NCBI RefSeq assembly: GCF_016743775.1
Contig: NZ_JAEQMY010000009.1
Location: 62,001 to 126,000, forward strand
From: Microvirga aerilata
Lineage (GTDB): Bacteria; Pseudomonadota; Alphaproteobacteria; Rhizobiales; Beijerinckiaceae
Length of the DNA stretch: 64,000 nucleotides
Direction of reading: 5' to 3'
Shown in pieces: positions 1-9,118 of this stretch. Numbering within the stretch: position 1 is the stretch's first letter; every line of letters starts with the position of its first letter. A model generated the notes under the pieces. The model saw only the letters and a program-made list of their open reading frames with translations. It did no database searches and was not told the DNA's origin. The position numbers were made by a program, and so were the translations under genes.

Positions 1-133
1 TGTGCTGCTCTGCCATTTCTGAAAAAACAAGCCAAGGGTTATATGAAATAGCGTAACGAAAAGAAAGCTGATGCGCTCGTATGGCAGGGCGGATTTTGTT
101 GTGATAACGCCCCGGAATGCCTATCTAACTGAA

Positions 134-970
134 ATGCCCAGCCATTCCTCCGACCGCGATGCACTCCAGGCGCTCCTCGACTTCCATGTCGAGGCGGGGG
201 TTGATCTCGCGCTCGACGAGACCCCGCACAATCGCTTTGCGGAGCCCAAGGCCGAGCCCGCCCGGGACAAGGCCGAAACGCCGGCTCCCGCCTCCAAGCC
301 CGGACCGGCTCAGGCTGCCCCCTCCCCCCGCGCCTTGCCGAAGGCGGCAGCGAGCGCCCCTGAGGAGGTGGCAGGCCTTGCCCGCGAGCAGGCGCGCCAT
401 GCCCGGTCCCTGGAGGAGCTGGAGGCGATCCTGGCAGGCTTCGACGGCTGCGCGCTTAAATTTTCCGCCAAGAACCTCGCCTTCGCCGACGGCAATCCCG
501 AAGGCCGCGTGATGCTGGTGGGCGAGGCTCCCGGAGCGGACGAGGACCGGATCGGCAAGCCCTTCATGGGCCGCTCCGGGCAGCTGCTCGACCGGATGCT
601 CGCCACCATCGGGCTCGACCGATCCCAGGTGTATGTGGCCAATATCGTGCCCTGGCGTCCGCCGGGCAACCGCACCCCGACGCCGCAGGAGATCGCCATC
701 TGCAAGCCGTTCATCGCGCGGCAGATCGAGCTGGCCTCCCCTGAATTCGTGCTCTGCCTCGGGGGCCCCGCCGCCCAGAACCTGCTGAACATCAAGGAGG
801 GCATCCTGCGCGCGCGCGGCCGCTGGTTTACCTACAAGGCTGAGGATGGCCGCGAGATCCGGGCGCTCCCGACCCTGCACCCGGCCTATCTTCTGCGCCA
901 GCCCCTGCAGAAGCGGCTCGGCTGGCGCGATTTCCAGGCCTTGCGGCGAGCGCTCGACGGCAGGGAGTAG
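134..970 (+). CDS. Uracil-DNA glycosylase, Fe-S (family 4/5-like) type
   Basis: Removes uracil from DNA at the start of base excision repair. The 278-residue product has a long low-complexity Ala/Pro/Lys linker (about residues 35-95), then the UDG fold with the GEAPGADEDR loop (about residue 130), the PWRPPGNRTPTPQE segment and the C-terminal HPAYLLRQP motif (about residue 249). I chose the ATG at 134 because MPSHSSDRDAL matches where rhizobial homologues usually begin; the frame is open upstream to an ATG at 71. Three cysteines (in GCALK, AICKP and VLCLGG) are visible, but not the usual N-terminal CxxC of classic family 4 enzymes, so the cluster type is unsure. The first 133 bases of the window hold no supported gene. 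Confidence 0.88.
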   Translation: MPSHSSDRDALQALLDFHVEAGVDLALDETPHNRFAEPKAEPARDKAETPAPASKPGPAQAAPSPRALPKAAASAPEEVAGLAREQARHARSLEELEAILAGFDGCALKFSAKNLAFADGNPEGRVMLVGEAPGADEDRIGKPFMGRSGQLLDRMLATIGLDRSQVYVANIVPWRPPGNRTPTPQEIAICKPFIARQIELASPEFVLCLGGPAAQNLLNIKEGILRARGRWFTYKAEDGREIRALPTLHPAYLLRQPLQKRLGWRDFQALRRALDGRE

Positions 971-1058
971 GCTGCTTCCGGCATCCTGCTTCGGAACCGG
1001 TCCATACGCTTACGCCTTAAGCTCCTGCAGTGACTGGACTGCGGCTTAAAGGTGGATC

Positions 1059-1931
1059 ATGCGCTGGCAAGACTTTCGAACCTCGTCCAATGTGGAAGAC
1101 CGTCGCGGCATGGGCATGGCCGGCGGCGTGGGCGGGCTCGGGATCGGAGGCATGGTGATCCTCGGCCTGATCGGCTGGGTTTTCGGCATCGATCCCCGCA
1201 TCCTCATCGGCGGCGCCGAGATGATGACCGGAGGCGGCTCCGGCTACCAGCAGCAGCAGCAGCAGGGTCGACAGGGCGCCCCGCAGGATGAGGCGGGCCG
1301 CTTTGCCTCCGCCATCCTGGGCAACACGGAAGACGTGTGGAACACGGTGCTGCCCCAGCAGGTCAATCAGCAGTATCGGGCTCCGAAGCTCGTGCTGTTC
1401 TCCGACGCCACCCGCTCCGGCTGCGGCGGCGCGCAATCGGCCATGGGTCCGTTCTACTGCCCTCTCGACCAGACGGTTTATATCGATCTCACGTTCTTCG
1501 AGGAGATGCAGCGCCGCTTCCGCGCCGGGGGCGACTTCGCCTATGCGTATGTGCTCGCCCACGAGGTCGGCCATCATGTGGAGAACCAGCTCGGCATCCT
1601 GCCCCGCGTGCAGGAGCGCCAGCGTCAGGTTGGCCAGGCCGAGTCCAACCAGCTCTCGGTCCGCGTCGAGCTGATGGCCGACTGCCTTGCCGGCGTCTGG
1701 GCCCATCATTCGCAGCAGCGCTGGAAATCCCTCGAGCAGGGTGACATCGAGGAGGCGATCCGGGCGGCCGAGGCTATCGGCGACGACCGGCTGCAGCGTC
1801 AGTCCGGCGGCCGCGTGGTGCCAGACTCCTTCACCCACGGCTCCTCCGAGCAGCGCGTGCGCTGGCTGACGACGGGCTTGAAAAGCGGGCAGATCCAAGC
1901 CTGCGATACGTTCCGGGCAAGCCGGCTCTAA
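1059..1931 (+). CDS. YpfJ-family neutral zinc metallopeptidase
   Basis: Membrane-anchored putative metallopeptidase of the family often annotated as neutral zinc metallopeptidase (YpfJ/KPN_02809 type). It has an N-terminal Arg-rich segment, one hydrophobic span at about residues 25-45, a Gln-rich linker encoded by a CAG run (about 1249-1265), and the zinc motif HEVGHHVE starting at about residue 168. A further acidic residue in ELMADCLAG is the likely third ligand. The start is supported by an AGGTGG ribosome site just upstream. 290 residues is normal for the family. Substrate unknown. Confidence 0.85.
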   Translation: MRWQDFRTSSNVEDRRGMGMAGGVGGLGIGGMVILGLIGWVFGIDPRILIGGAEMMTGGGSGYQQQQQQGRQGAPQDEAGRFASAILGNTEDVWNTVLPQQVNQQYRAPKLVLFSDATRSGCGGAQSAMGPFYCPLDQTVYIDLTFFEEMQRRFRAGGDFAYAYVLAHEVGHHVENQLGILPRVQERQRQVGQAESNQLSVRVELMADCLAGVWAHHSQQRWKSLEQGDIEEAIRAAEAIGDDRLQRQSGGRVVPDSFTHGSSEQRVRWLTTGLKSGQIQACDTFRASRL

Positions 1932-1948
1932 GATCAGGGCTTGGCGTT

Positions 1949-1977
1949 ATCCCGGACGGCGTGAGCCGATCCGGGAT
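1949..1977. repeat. Palindromic intergenic repeat, possible terminator
   Basis: ATCCCGGACGGC and GCCG-A-TCCGGGAT form a 12-bp hairpin with a GTGA loop and one bulged A. It lies directly after the metallopeptidase gene, and the following bases to about 2030 resemble the short palindromic repeats scattered between genes in Methylobacterium-like genomes. There is no T-tract, so termination is uncertain. Confidence 0.5.
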
Positions 1978-2038
1978 GACACCCGTGGAACGCTCTGTCG
2001 TCCTGCGCTAGATCAAGGCTACGCAGCACGGAGATCCC

Positions 2039-2596
2039 ATGCCCGGCATCGACGAAACACTCCCCTTCATCCCTCTCGGCATCGCGGTGCTGACGGTCTC
2101 CGACACGCGCTCCTTGGAGGATGACAAGTCTGGCTCGACGCTTGCCGAGCGGCTCACGAAAGCCGGTCACAGGCTCGGGGATCGGGCCATCGTGCCGGAC
2201 GACGTGGAGGCGATCCGCGGCAGGGTGCGGGGCTGGATCAATGATACCGCCATTGACGTGATCATCACCACGGGCGGCACGGGCTTTACCGGCCGCGACG
2301 TGACGCCGGAGGCCATCGAGCCCTTGTTCGACAAGCGGATGGAGGGCTTTTCCGCCGTCTTCCACCGCATCTCCTACGACAAGATCGGCACCTCGACCGT
2401 GCAGTCGCGGGCAACGGCAGGGGTCGCCGGAACCACGTTCATCTTCGTGCTGCCGGGCTCCCCCGGCGCCTGCAAGGACGCCTGGGACGGGATCCTGTCG
2501 AACCAGCTCGATTACCGGCACCGGCCCTGCAACTTCGTCGAGATCATGCCGCGTCTCGACGAGCACCTGAAGCGGGGCAAGCTGCAGGCCGGCTAG
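2039..2596 (+). CDS. moaB: Molybdenum cofactor biosynthesis protein B
   Basis: MoaB/MogA-type protein that binds or adenylylates molybdopterin during cofactor synthesis. The 185-residue protein carries the family motifs TVSDTR (about residue 20), the TTGGTGFTGRDVTPEA block (about residue 78) and LPGSPGACKDAW near the C-terminus. A GGAG site lies 6 bases before the ATG. It stands alone and converges with the minus-strand gene at 2604; no other moa genes are in the window. Confidence 0.93.
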   Translation: MPGIDETLPFIPLGIAVLTVSDTRSLEDDKSGSTLAERLTKAGHRLGDRAIVPDDVEAIRGRVRGWINDTAIDVIITTGGTGFTGRDVTPEAIEPLFDKRMEGFSAVFHRISYDKIGTSTVQSRATAGVAGTTFIFVLPGSPGACKDAWDGILSNQLDYRHRPCNFVEIMPRLDEHLKRGKLQAG

Positions 2597-2603
2597 GCCT
2601 TCC

Positions 2604-3365
2604 TCAGGCCAGCGACACGGTCTCGGCAATCACCGAGTCGAGCACCAGGTCGTCGGTGGCGCCCATGAGCCAGAGATGATCGATCTCGTAGCGCAGGATC
2701 GGCCGATCCCACCAGCGGTCGAGCAAAGAGGCGAGCGCCGCCGCCTCAGGCGGATCGAGATCGTCCGTCATGTTGTAGAGGCCGACCACGTACAGGTCGG
2801 TCTCGCGGCAGCCCAGGCTGCGCTGGATCTGCCGGAAGACGTTCTCGCCCTTCCGGCTTTCTGGATAGGCCCGCAGGTACAGGCGCCCCCGGTTCACGTT
2901 GCCGGAAAACAGGCCCCGCAGCTCGACCGTGATCGGCCCGACACCTCTCAGGTCCCGCAGCCGGCTCCTGTCGAGCGTGGGCGGCTCACCTGTCGAGAGC
3001 GAGCCGCAAATGGTGGCATGCAGCTTGCTCCTGCGCCTATCGAGCAGGCTCCAGGCAATCTTGCCCGCGAAGGGCGCTGCCCGCATGGCCTCGTCCAGAT
3101 CGTGATAGGCCGGCGCCTGCGCCAGAGCATCGCCCGGAACCGGCAGCACCAGCGAGAACACCCGCTCGTGCCGTCCCATCACATAGGATGAGCCCTCGCG
3201 CGTCGCGATGATGCGCGGATGAGACGGAGCGACCAGGGGCAGGTGCGCAAGCCGGTAGGTCTCGTCGAGGGTGAGCCCCTCGCCAGGCTGGAAACGGGTT
3301 CGGCTGCGCTCGAAGCCGAGCTCGGCGTCCGGGCAGAACAGGATTGTCGAGGGTGGGTTACTCAT
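2604..3365 (-). CDS. Conserved protein of unknown function, possible 2H-phosphoesterase-like fold
   Basis: A 253-residue soluble protein. I do not recognise the family with certainty. A KLHATICGS segment (about residue 104) resembles an HxT motif of 2H phosphoesterases/RNA ligases, but a clear second HxT is missing, so the assignment is weak. The frame stays open far upstream, but MSNPPST at 3365 is the likely start because it follows the stop of the glycosyltransferase-like gene by 7 bases, suggesting a two-gene operon. Typical codon use for the region. Confidence 0.7.
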   Translation of the reverse strand: MSNPPSTILFCPDAELGFERSRTRFQPGEGLTLDETYRLAHLPLVAPSHPRIIATREGSSYVMGRHERVFSLVLPVPGDALAQAPAYHDLDEAMRAAPFAGKIAWSLLDRRRSKLHATICGSLSTGEPPTLDRSRLRDLRGVGPITVELRGLFSGNVNRGRLYLRAYPESRKGENVFRQIQRSLGCRETDLYVVGLYNMTDDLDPPEAAALASLLDRWWDRPILRYEIDHLWLMGATDDLVLDSVIAETVSLA

Positions 3366-3372
3366 TGGACGC

Positions 3373-3873
3373 TCAATGGAAGACAGGATCGCGCTCGATG
3401 GTCGCGGCAAGGCGCACGGGCGCTCGTGGCTTGCCGTGGTGGATGAGGATGCGGCGATGAACGAGATCGCCGGCGCGGATCGGGGTGCCCGCGAAACGGC
3501 GCCCCATGGCTTCCGCCCAGGCCCGCAGAAGGCCCGCGCGGCGGCACAGACGGGCCATGCTCTGCTGAGGCCCGGCAAGGCTGACGAAGCGGTCGACCGC
3601 CCGGATCCAGCCCTCCTGCGGAATGTCCCCGTCGTCGAGGCAAAGCAGCCAGTCGCGCCGCGCCGCCTTCGCTCCCTCCGCCCAGGCGGCACCATCAGCC
3701 ACGACCAAGGTCGCGCCTGCGGCATCGGCCACCATGGCCAAGGCGGAGTCCTGTCTTTCGCACAAGATGACGGCATCGCCCACGAGACCTTCCGCAACAG
3801 CCGGAACGAGGGCGCTCAAAGTGGCGGCCAGAGCCTCGGGCCCATGGGTGACGCGAACCAGAACAGTGATCAT
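3373..3873 (-). CDS. Short glycosyltransferase family 2-like protein
   Basis: A 166-residue protein starting MITVLVRVTHG, with a Rossmann-like GT-A beginning (ALAATLSAL, then DAVILCERQDS) and a WLLCLDDGDIP segment that resembles the D-x-D region of family 2 glycosyltransferases. It is shorter than most active family members, so it may be a minimal or non-catalytic version. First gene of a likely pair with the gene at 2604-3365. Its start is 68 bases from the LexA box at 3941, so it could share SOS control with the divergent radical SAM gene; this is inference. Confidence 0.65.
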   Translation of the reverse strand: MITVLVRVTHGPEALAATLSALVPAVAEGLVGDAVILCERQDSALAMVADAAGATLVVADGAAWAEGAKAARRDWLLCLDDGDIPQEGWIRAVDRFVSLAGPQQSMARLCRRAGLLRAWAEAMGRRFAGTPIRAGDLVHRRILIHHGKPRAPVRLAATIERDPVFH

Positions 3874-3940
3874 CCGAACAGTATAGCCACACTCATCCCC
3901 ACCGTCGCTAGGACAATCTAGCGACCGGCATCTTGAATTT

Positions 3941-3955
3941 GTTCTTGTTTTGTTC
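3941..3955. promoter_or_regulatory. LexA (SOS) box, GTTC-N7-GTTC
   Basis: GTTCTTGTTTTGTTC matches exactly the direct-repeat LexA operator known for alphaproteobacteria. It sits 45 bases upstream of the radical SAM start and between two divergent genes. The identical 15-mer occurs again at 57885-57899. Confidence 0.8.
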
Positions 3956-3999
3956 TTAAGCTTGGGGTGTTCCCACCTGCAGATTCGCTTGAGGCCGCC

Positions 4000-5181
4000 A
4001 TGACTGTTCGCGCCAAGGACAATTCCCGCGATTTCGTCCGCTCCAGGCCTGTGAAGCGCACCCCGCTGGAGGCGGCGGAGGCGGCCCGGCGGCGCATGGA
4101 CGATCCGGCCTACCGGTTCGAGATGGAGCGCCGACGGGGCCGAGGTGCGGCGGCCAATCCGAGCGGGCGCTACGAGGCGGCCCAGCGCGAGGGCTTCGAC
4201 GACGGCTGGGAGATCGAGGAGGAACTTCCGGCTCTTCCCACCGAGGTGATCGTCGAGAAGCCGCGCACGATCATCAATCGAAACGACTCGCCCGACATTC
4301 TCTTCGAGAAGTCGATCAATCCCTATCGCGGCTGCGAGCACGGCTGCTCCTATTGCTTCGCCCGCCCCACCCACGCCTTCCAGGGCCTGTCCTCCGGGCT
4401 CGATTTCGAGACCAAGATCTTTGCCAAGCCGAACGCCGCGGAGCTGCTGGAGAAGGAGCTGCGCGCCTCCAGCTACCAGCCCACGACCATTGCGCTGGGC
4501 TCGAACACCGACCCCTACCAGCCGGTGGAGCGGCGATTTCGCATCACGCGCTCCATCCTTGAGGTCCTGCATCGGACGAACCATCCCGTCGGGATCGTGA
4601 CGAAATCGGCGCTCGTGACCCGAGACATCGATATCCTGAGCCAGATGGCCGGCCGGCAGCTCGCCAAGGTGGCCGTCTCCATCACCACCCTCGACCCCAA
4701 GCTCGCCCGCCGGATGGAGCCTCGCGCAGCCTCCCCGATGAAGCGCCTCGAGACGGTACGCAAGCTCACGGAGGCCGGGATTCCGGTGACCGTGCTGGTG
4801 GCGCCGGTCATCCCGGCCGTCAACGACCACGAGATCGAGGCCATTCTGAAGGCCTCCGCCGAGGCCGGTGCCCAGGAGGCCGGCTACGTGCTCCTGCGCC
4901 TGCCGCACGACCTCAAGGACCTGATGCGCGACTGGCTCGCCGAGCACTACCCGGACAAGCTCAAACACGTGTTCACCCTGTTGCAGGAGGCCCGCGGCGG
5001 CAAGGATTACGATGCCGAGTGGAGCACCCGCCAGTCCGGCATCGGCCCTTATGCCTGGATGCTCGGCCGCCGCTTCGAGACCGCAGCCGAAAGGCTCGGG
5101 TTGAACAAGCGGAACCTGAGGCTGCGGACTGACCTGTTCCAGGTGCCGCCGAAGGAGACGGGGCAGTTGAGCTTGTTTTGA
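4000..5181 (+). CDS. PA0069-family radical SAM protein (SplB/spore photolyase-like)
   Basis: Radical SAM enzyme of the COG1533 group, related to spore photoproduct lyase; the substrate is not established. In the 393-residue product the cluster motif is C-x3-C-x2-C in CEHGCSYCFARPTH (about residue 113), preceded by INPYRGCEHG, with the GSNTDPYQPVE block typical of the family at about residue 167. The N-terminal 90 residues are charged and Arg-rich. The ATG at 4000 (MTVRAKDNS) is preferred over the upstream 3967 start. The LexA box just upstream suggests DNA-damage induction, which fits a DNA repair role. Confidence 0.87.
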   Translation: MTVRAKDNSRDFVRSRPVKRTPLEAAEAARRRMDDPAYRFEMERRRGRGAAANPSGRYEAAQREGFDDGWEIEEELPALPTEVIVEKPRTIINRNDSPDILFEKSINPYRGCEHGCSYCFARPTHAFQGLSSGLDFETKIFAKPNAAELLEKELRASSYQPTTIALGSNTDPYQPVERRFRITRSILEVLHRTNHPVGIVTKSALVTRDIDILSQMAGRQLAKVAVSITTLDPKLARRMEPRAASPMKRLETVRKLTEAGIPVTVLVAPVIPAVNDHEIEAILKASAEAGAQEAGYVLLRLPHDLKDLMRDWLAEHYPDKLKHVFTLLQEARGGKDYDAEWSTRQSGIGPYAWMLGRRFETAAERLGLNKRNLRLRTDLFQVPPKETGQLSLF

Positions 5182-5249
5182 GCAATAGACCCAGCTGCGC
5201 AAATCATTATTATATTGCGTTGAAATGATAGATAGATTGTCGTTATCAT

Positions 5250-5810
5250 ATGACTGCATCTGCCCTAATGGTTGATCGCCAGCCGGTTCTTGTCGGTGAG
5301 AGCCTCGTGCTGCGGCCCATGCGTTCCGATGACTTCGACGAACTTTACGCCGTCGCAAATGACCCATTGCTATGGGCGCAGCACCCCGAACCCACACGCT
5401 GGCAGAAACAAGCATTTGAGCGTTACTTCAATGAGATGGTCGTGTCTGGTGGGGCCCTTGTCGTGATTGATCAAGCAACTACCAGGTTGATTGGCGCATC
5501 ACGCTTTCAGATCACCTACGAAAACGATCTTGAGATTGGATGGTCGTTTCTAGGCCGTGCCTACTGGGGTGGGCCCACCAATGCGGAAATGAAACACCTC
5601 ATGATCGACCATGCATTTGGGACAATTGATTCGGTCATCTTCCGAATCGGAGCCAACAACGCCCGGTCGCGGCGGGCGGTTGAGAAGTTGGGAGCACTCC
5701 TCGAAGCAACCTTCGAGAGCGCGCGTGGCCCTGCTGTGACGTATAGATTGCGACGCGGGGACTGGGTTGGCAGACACGATTCCATGACCTTTGTCACTGT
5801 CGATAAGTAA
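5250..5810 (+). CDS. GNAT-family N-acetyltransferase
   Basis: A 186-residue acetyltransferase of the RimJ/RimL-like group: ESLVLRPM at the start, EIGWSFLGRAYWGG and NARSRRAVEKLGA (acetyl-CoA site and helix) towards the end. The start may instead be the ATG at 5268 (MVDRQPVL); no clear ribosome site separates them. The gene and its flanks (5182-5882) are noticeably richer in A+T than neighbouring genes, which suggests a recent arrival. Substrate unknown. Confidence 0.8.
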   Translation: MTASALMVDRQPVLVGESLVLRPMRSDDFDELYAVANDPLLWAQHPEPTRWQKQAFERYFNEMVVSGGALVVIDQATTRLIGASRFQITYENDLEIGWSFLGRAYWGGPTNAEMKHLMIDHAFGTIDSVIFRIGANNARSRRAVEKLGALLEATFESARGPAVTYRLRRGDWVGRHDSMTFVTVDK

Positions 5811-5882
5811 GCAACTCCCCCGATGGTGATCGTTTGATCTTAGCGAGATGACAAATGGTCCAACCAGCAGTTTTGTATCCTT

Positions 5883-6524
5883 ATGAGCTCATCGATTCGC
5901 TCACCGAAATCACCCGGTCTCGGCCTCGACCGTGAGCTTTCCGCTCGCGCGCAGGGTTATTCCTGCATCGCCGGCCTCGACGAGGTCGGGCGTGGGCCGT
6001 TGGCAGGGCCGGTGGTGTCGGCGGCCGTGGTGCTCGATCTCGACCACGTCCCACAGGGCTTGGCCGATTCGAAGGCGCTGACAGCGGCCAGGCGTGAGGC
6101 TCTGTTTGCCGAGATCCTGGCGACGTCCAGGGTCGGCCTCGCCTCGGTCTCGCATCAGGAGATCGACACCATCAACATCCGGCAGGCCTCCCTGCTTGCC
6201 ATGTGCCGGGCGCTTGCCGCGCTCCCCTGCAAGCCGGACATGGCGTTCGTCGACGGCAACGATCCGCCGGGCCTGCCCTGCTCAACGGAAGCGGTCATCA
6301 AAGGTGATTCGAGCATCGCCTCCATTGCGGCGGCCTCCATCGTGGCGAAAGTGGTCCGCGACCGCATGATGGCGAGGCTCGGACAAGCTTATCCTGCTTA
6401 TGGTTTCGCCAGCAACGCGGGCTACAGCACGAAGGCGCATCTCTCGGCGGTCGCAAGCGAAGGGCCGTGCCCCTTCCACCGCTTAAGTTTTTCACCCTTG
6501 CGCCAAGGGTTACTGGACCTGTAA
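5883..6524 (+). CDS. rnhB: Ribonuclease HII
   Basis: Cleaves RNA in RNA-DNA hybrids and excises single ribonucleotides. The 213-residue protein shows the defining IAGLDEVGRGPLAGPV motif (about residue 29), DSKAL at about residue 62 and the AAASIVAKVVRDRMM helix (about residue 148) with catalytic acidic residues. The start at 5883 has only a weak ribosome site. It precedes ccrM in the same direction. Confidence 0.95.
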   Translation: MSSSIRSPKSPGLGLDRELSARAQGYSCIAGLDEVGRGPLAGPVVSAAVVLDLDHVPQGLADSKALTAARREALFAEILATSRVGLASVSHQEIDTINIRQASLLAMCRALAALPCKPDMAFVDGNDPPGLPCSTEAVIKGDSSIASIAAASIVAKVVRDRMMARLGQAYPAYGFASNAGYSTKAHLSAVASEGPCPFHRLSFSPLRQGLLDL

Positions 6525-6530
6525 CCGAGC

Positions 6531-6545
6531 TTAACGCTCGTTAAC
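6531..6545. promoter_or_regulatory. Possible CtrA-like site upstream of ccrM
   Basis: TTAACGCTCGTTAAC contains two TTAA elements 6 bases apart. The CtrA consensus is TTAA-N7-TTAA, so the spacing is one base short and the element could simply be an inverted repeat. CtrA controls ccrM in Caulobacter, which makes the location suggestive only. Confidence 0.3.
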
Positions 6546-6570
6546 CCGGAAAACCCAATGAATTCAATAA

Positions 6571-6589
6571 GTCGGCAAGTTTTGCCGAC
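6571..6589. terminator. Hairpin between rnhB and ccrM
   Basis: GTCGGCAA and TTGCCGAC form a perfect 8-bp stem around a GTT loop, followed by an A-rich stretch. It may end the rnhB transcript or act as an operator in front of ccrM; the sequence does not decide. Confidence 0.4.
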
Positions 6590-6677
6590 CCAAAATAGCA
6601 CGCGTTTTTTCCGGCTTGGAAACCTCATCTTTACCCTAACCGCACATGATCGGGACTGTTAGTTGCGTAACCGGTGA

Positions 6678-7880
<1,203 letters not shown>

Positions 7881-7908
7881 GGGTTCCCTGCGACACCGCA
7901 AATCTGTT

Positions 7909-7940
7909 AAAGGGCTGGCCGCGCGCCGGCCCTTTTCGTT
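7909..7940 (+). terminator. Rho-independent terminator after ccrM
   Basis: AAAGGGCTGGC and GCCGGCCCTTTT pair (one G-T wobble) around a CGCGC loop, followed by CGTTT. It lies 29 bases after the ccrM stop. Confidence 0.7.
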
Positions 7941-7952
7941 TGCGGCACGCAG

Positions 7953-8065
7953 GCATCGGACCCAGAAGTGGCTTCCACGTCTGGGATCGATTCCGAAGCC
8001 ACTACATTGACTGGCGCATCGTTCTTCGCGGGAGACCGGGTCCCCTTTTCCGCACGATGCTCTAG
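7953..8065. repeat. Dispersed intergenic palindromic repeat, copy A
   Basis: Two palindromic halves: GCATCGGACCCAGAAGTG (7953-7970) with its imperfect inverted partner, and GCATCGTTCTTCGCGGG to CGCACGATGC (8015-8060). Related copies occur at 22671-22782 and 31884-31935. They look like the short extragenic palindromes common in Rhizobiales. The rest of the 7881-8137 gap holds no gene. Confidence 0.6.
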
Positions 8066-8137
8066 CTTTTCGTCACAGAGGCGTCATCCGACACCGCTAG
8101 CGCGGGGGCAGCCTTACCAATAGCGAGGAACCGCCCC

Positions 8138-9118
8138 GTGTCCATCAAGCGCTTTCTTCCCCTGCTCGTCGCCCTGATGCCCACCTTCGCCCAGGCGCAG
8201 GGCCTTTCCGGCAACCTGGTTCTCTACACCAGCCAGCCCAACACCGACGCCCAGCAGACCATCGACGCCTTCAAGGCGAAGAACCCCGGCGTCACCGTTA
8301 CCTTCGTCCGCGACGGCACCCCGAAGATCCTGGCCAAGCTCGGCGCCGAGTTCGAGGCGGGCCAGCCCCAGGCCGACGTGCTGCTGATTGCCGACAGCGT
8401 CACCATGGAAGGCCTCAAGAAGGAGGGCCGGCTCCTGGCGCACGACAAGGCCGACCTCTCGGCCTATCCCGCCGGCACGCACGACCCCAAGAAATTCTGG
8501 TTCGCCACCAAGCTGATCACCACAGGCATCGCCTACAACACCAAGGCGTCCTTCAAGCCGACCTCGTGGGCGGACCTGACCAGGCCTGAGATCAAGGGCC
8601 AGCTTGTCATGCCGAGCCCGCTCACCTCGGGAGCGGCCCTCATCCATGCGGCGACGCTGACCGGCACCATGGAAGGCGGCTGGAAGTATTACGAGGCCCT
8701 GAAGGACAACGACGCCGTGGCCGGCGGCGGCAACGGCGACGTGCTGAAGCAGGTGGCCGGGGGCCAGAAGCTCTACGGCGTCATCGTCGACTACATGCCG
8801 ATCCGCGAAAAGGCCAAGGGCGCATCCGTCGAGTTCGTGTTCCCGAAGGAGGGCGTCTCGGCCGTGTCCGAGCCGGTGGCCATTCTCAAGAGCACGAAGA
8901 ACCCGGACGCCGCCCGCGCCTTCGTCGATTTCCTTCTGTCGAAGGACGGCCAGGAGCTGGCGCTCAAGCAGGGCTACATCGCGGCGCACCCGGCCGTTGC
9001 GCTGCCCGCCGGCTACCCGCCCCGCGAGCAGATCAAGGTCATGGGCTTCGACGCCGCCAAGGCGCTCGCGGATGAGACCAAGAACAAGGCGGCATTCGCC
9101 GAAATCTTCGGACAGTGA
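8138..9118 (+). CDS. ABC transporter periplasmic binding protein (iron/phosphonate type)
   Basis: Extracellular solute-binding protein of the FbpA-like family that imports ferric iron or 2-aminoethylphosphonate; the ligand cannot be read from sequence. 326 residues with a signal peptide ending AQA (about residue 20), then LVLYTSQPN and the DVLLIADSVTM region of the ligand cleft. Start is a GTG. The stop overlaps the permease start by 4 bases (GTGA), so the two are co-translated. Confidence 0.85.
   Translation: MSIKRFLPLLVALMPTFAQAQGLSGNLVLYTSQPNTDAQQTIDAFKAKNPGVTVTFVRDGTPKILAKLGAEFEAGQPQADVLLIADSVTMEGLKKEGRLLAHDKADLSAYPAGTHDPKKFWFATKLITTGIAYNTKASFKPTSWADLTRPEIKGQLVMPSPLTSGAALIHAATLTGTMEGGWKYYEALKDNDAVAGGGNGDVLKQVAGGQKLYGVIVDYMPIREKAKGASVEFVFPKEGVSAVSEPVAILKSTKNPDAARAFVDFLLSKDGQELALKQGYIAAHPAVALPAGYPPREQIKVMGFDAAKALADETKNKAAFAEIFGQ

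Noticed and set aside
1..133. Possible start of a minus-strand gene at 16-14 (MAEQH...)
   Set aside because: Only five codons are in the window and no ribosome site is visible.
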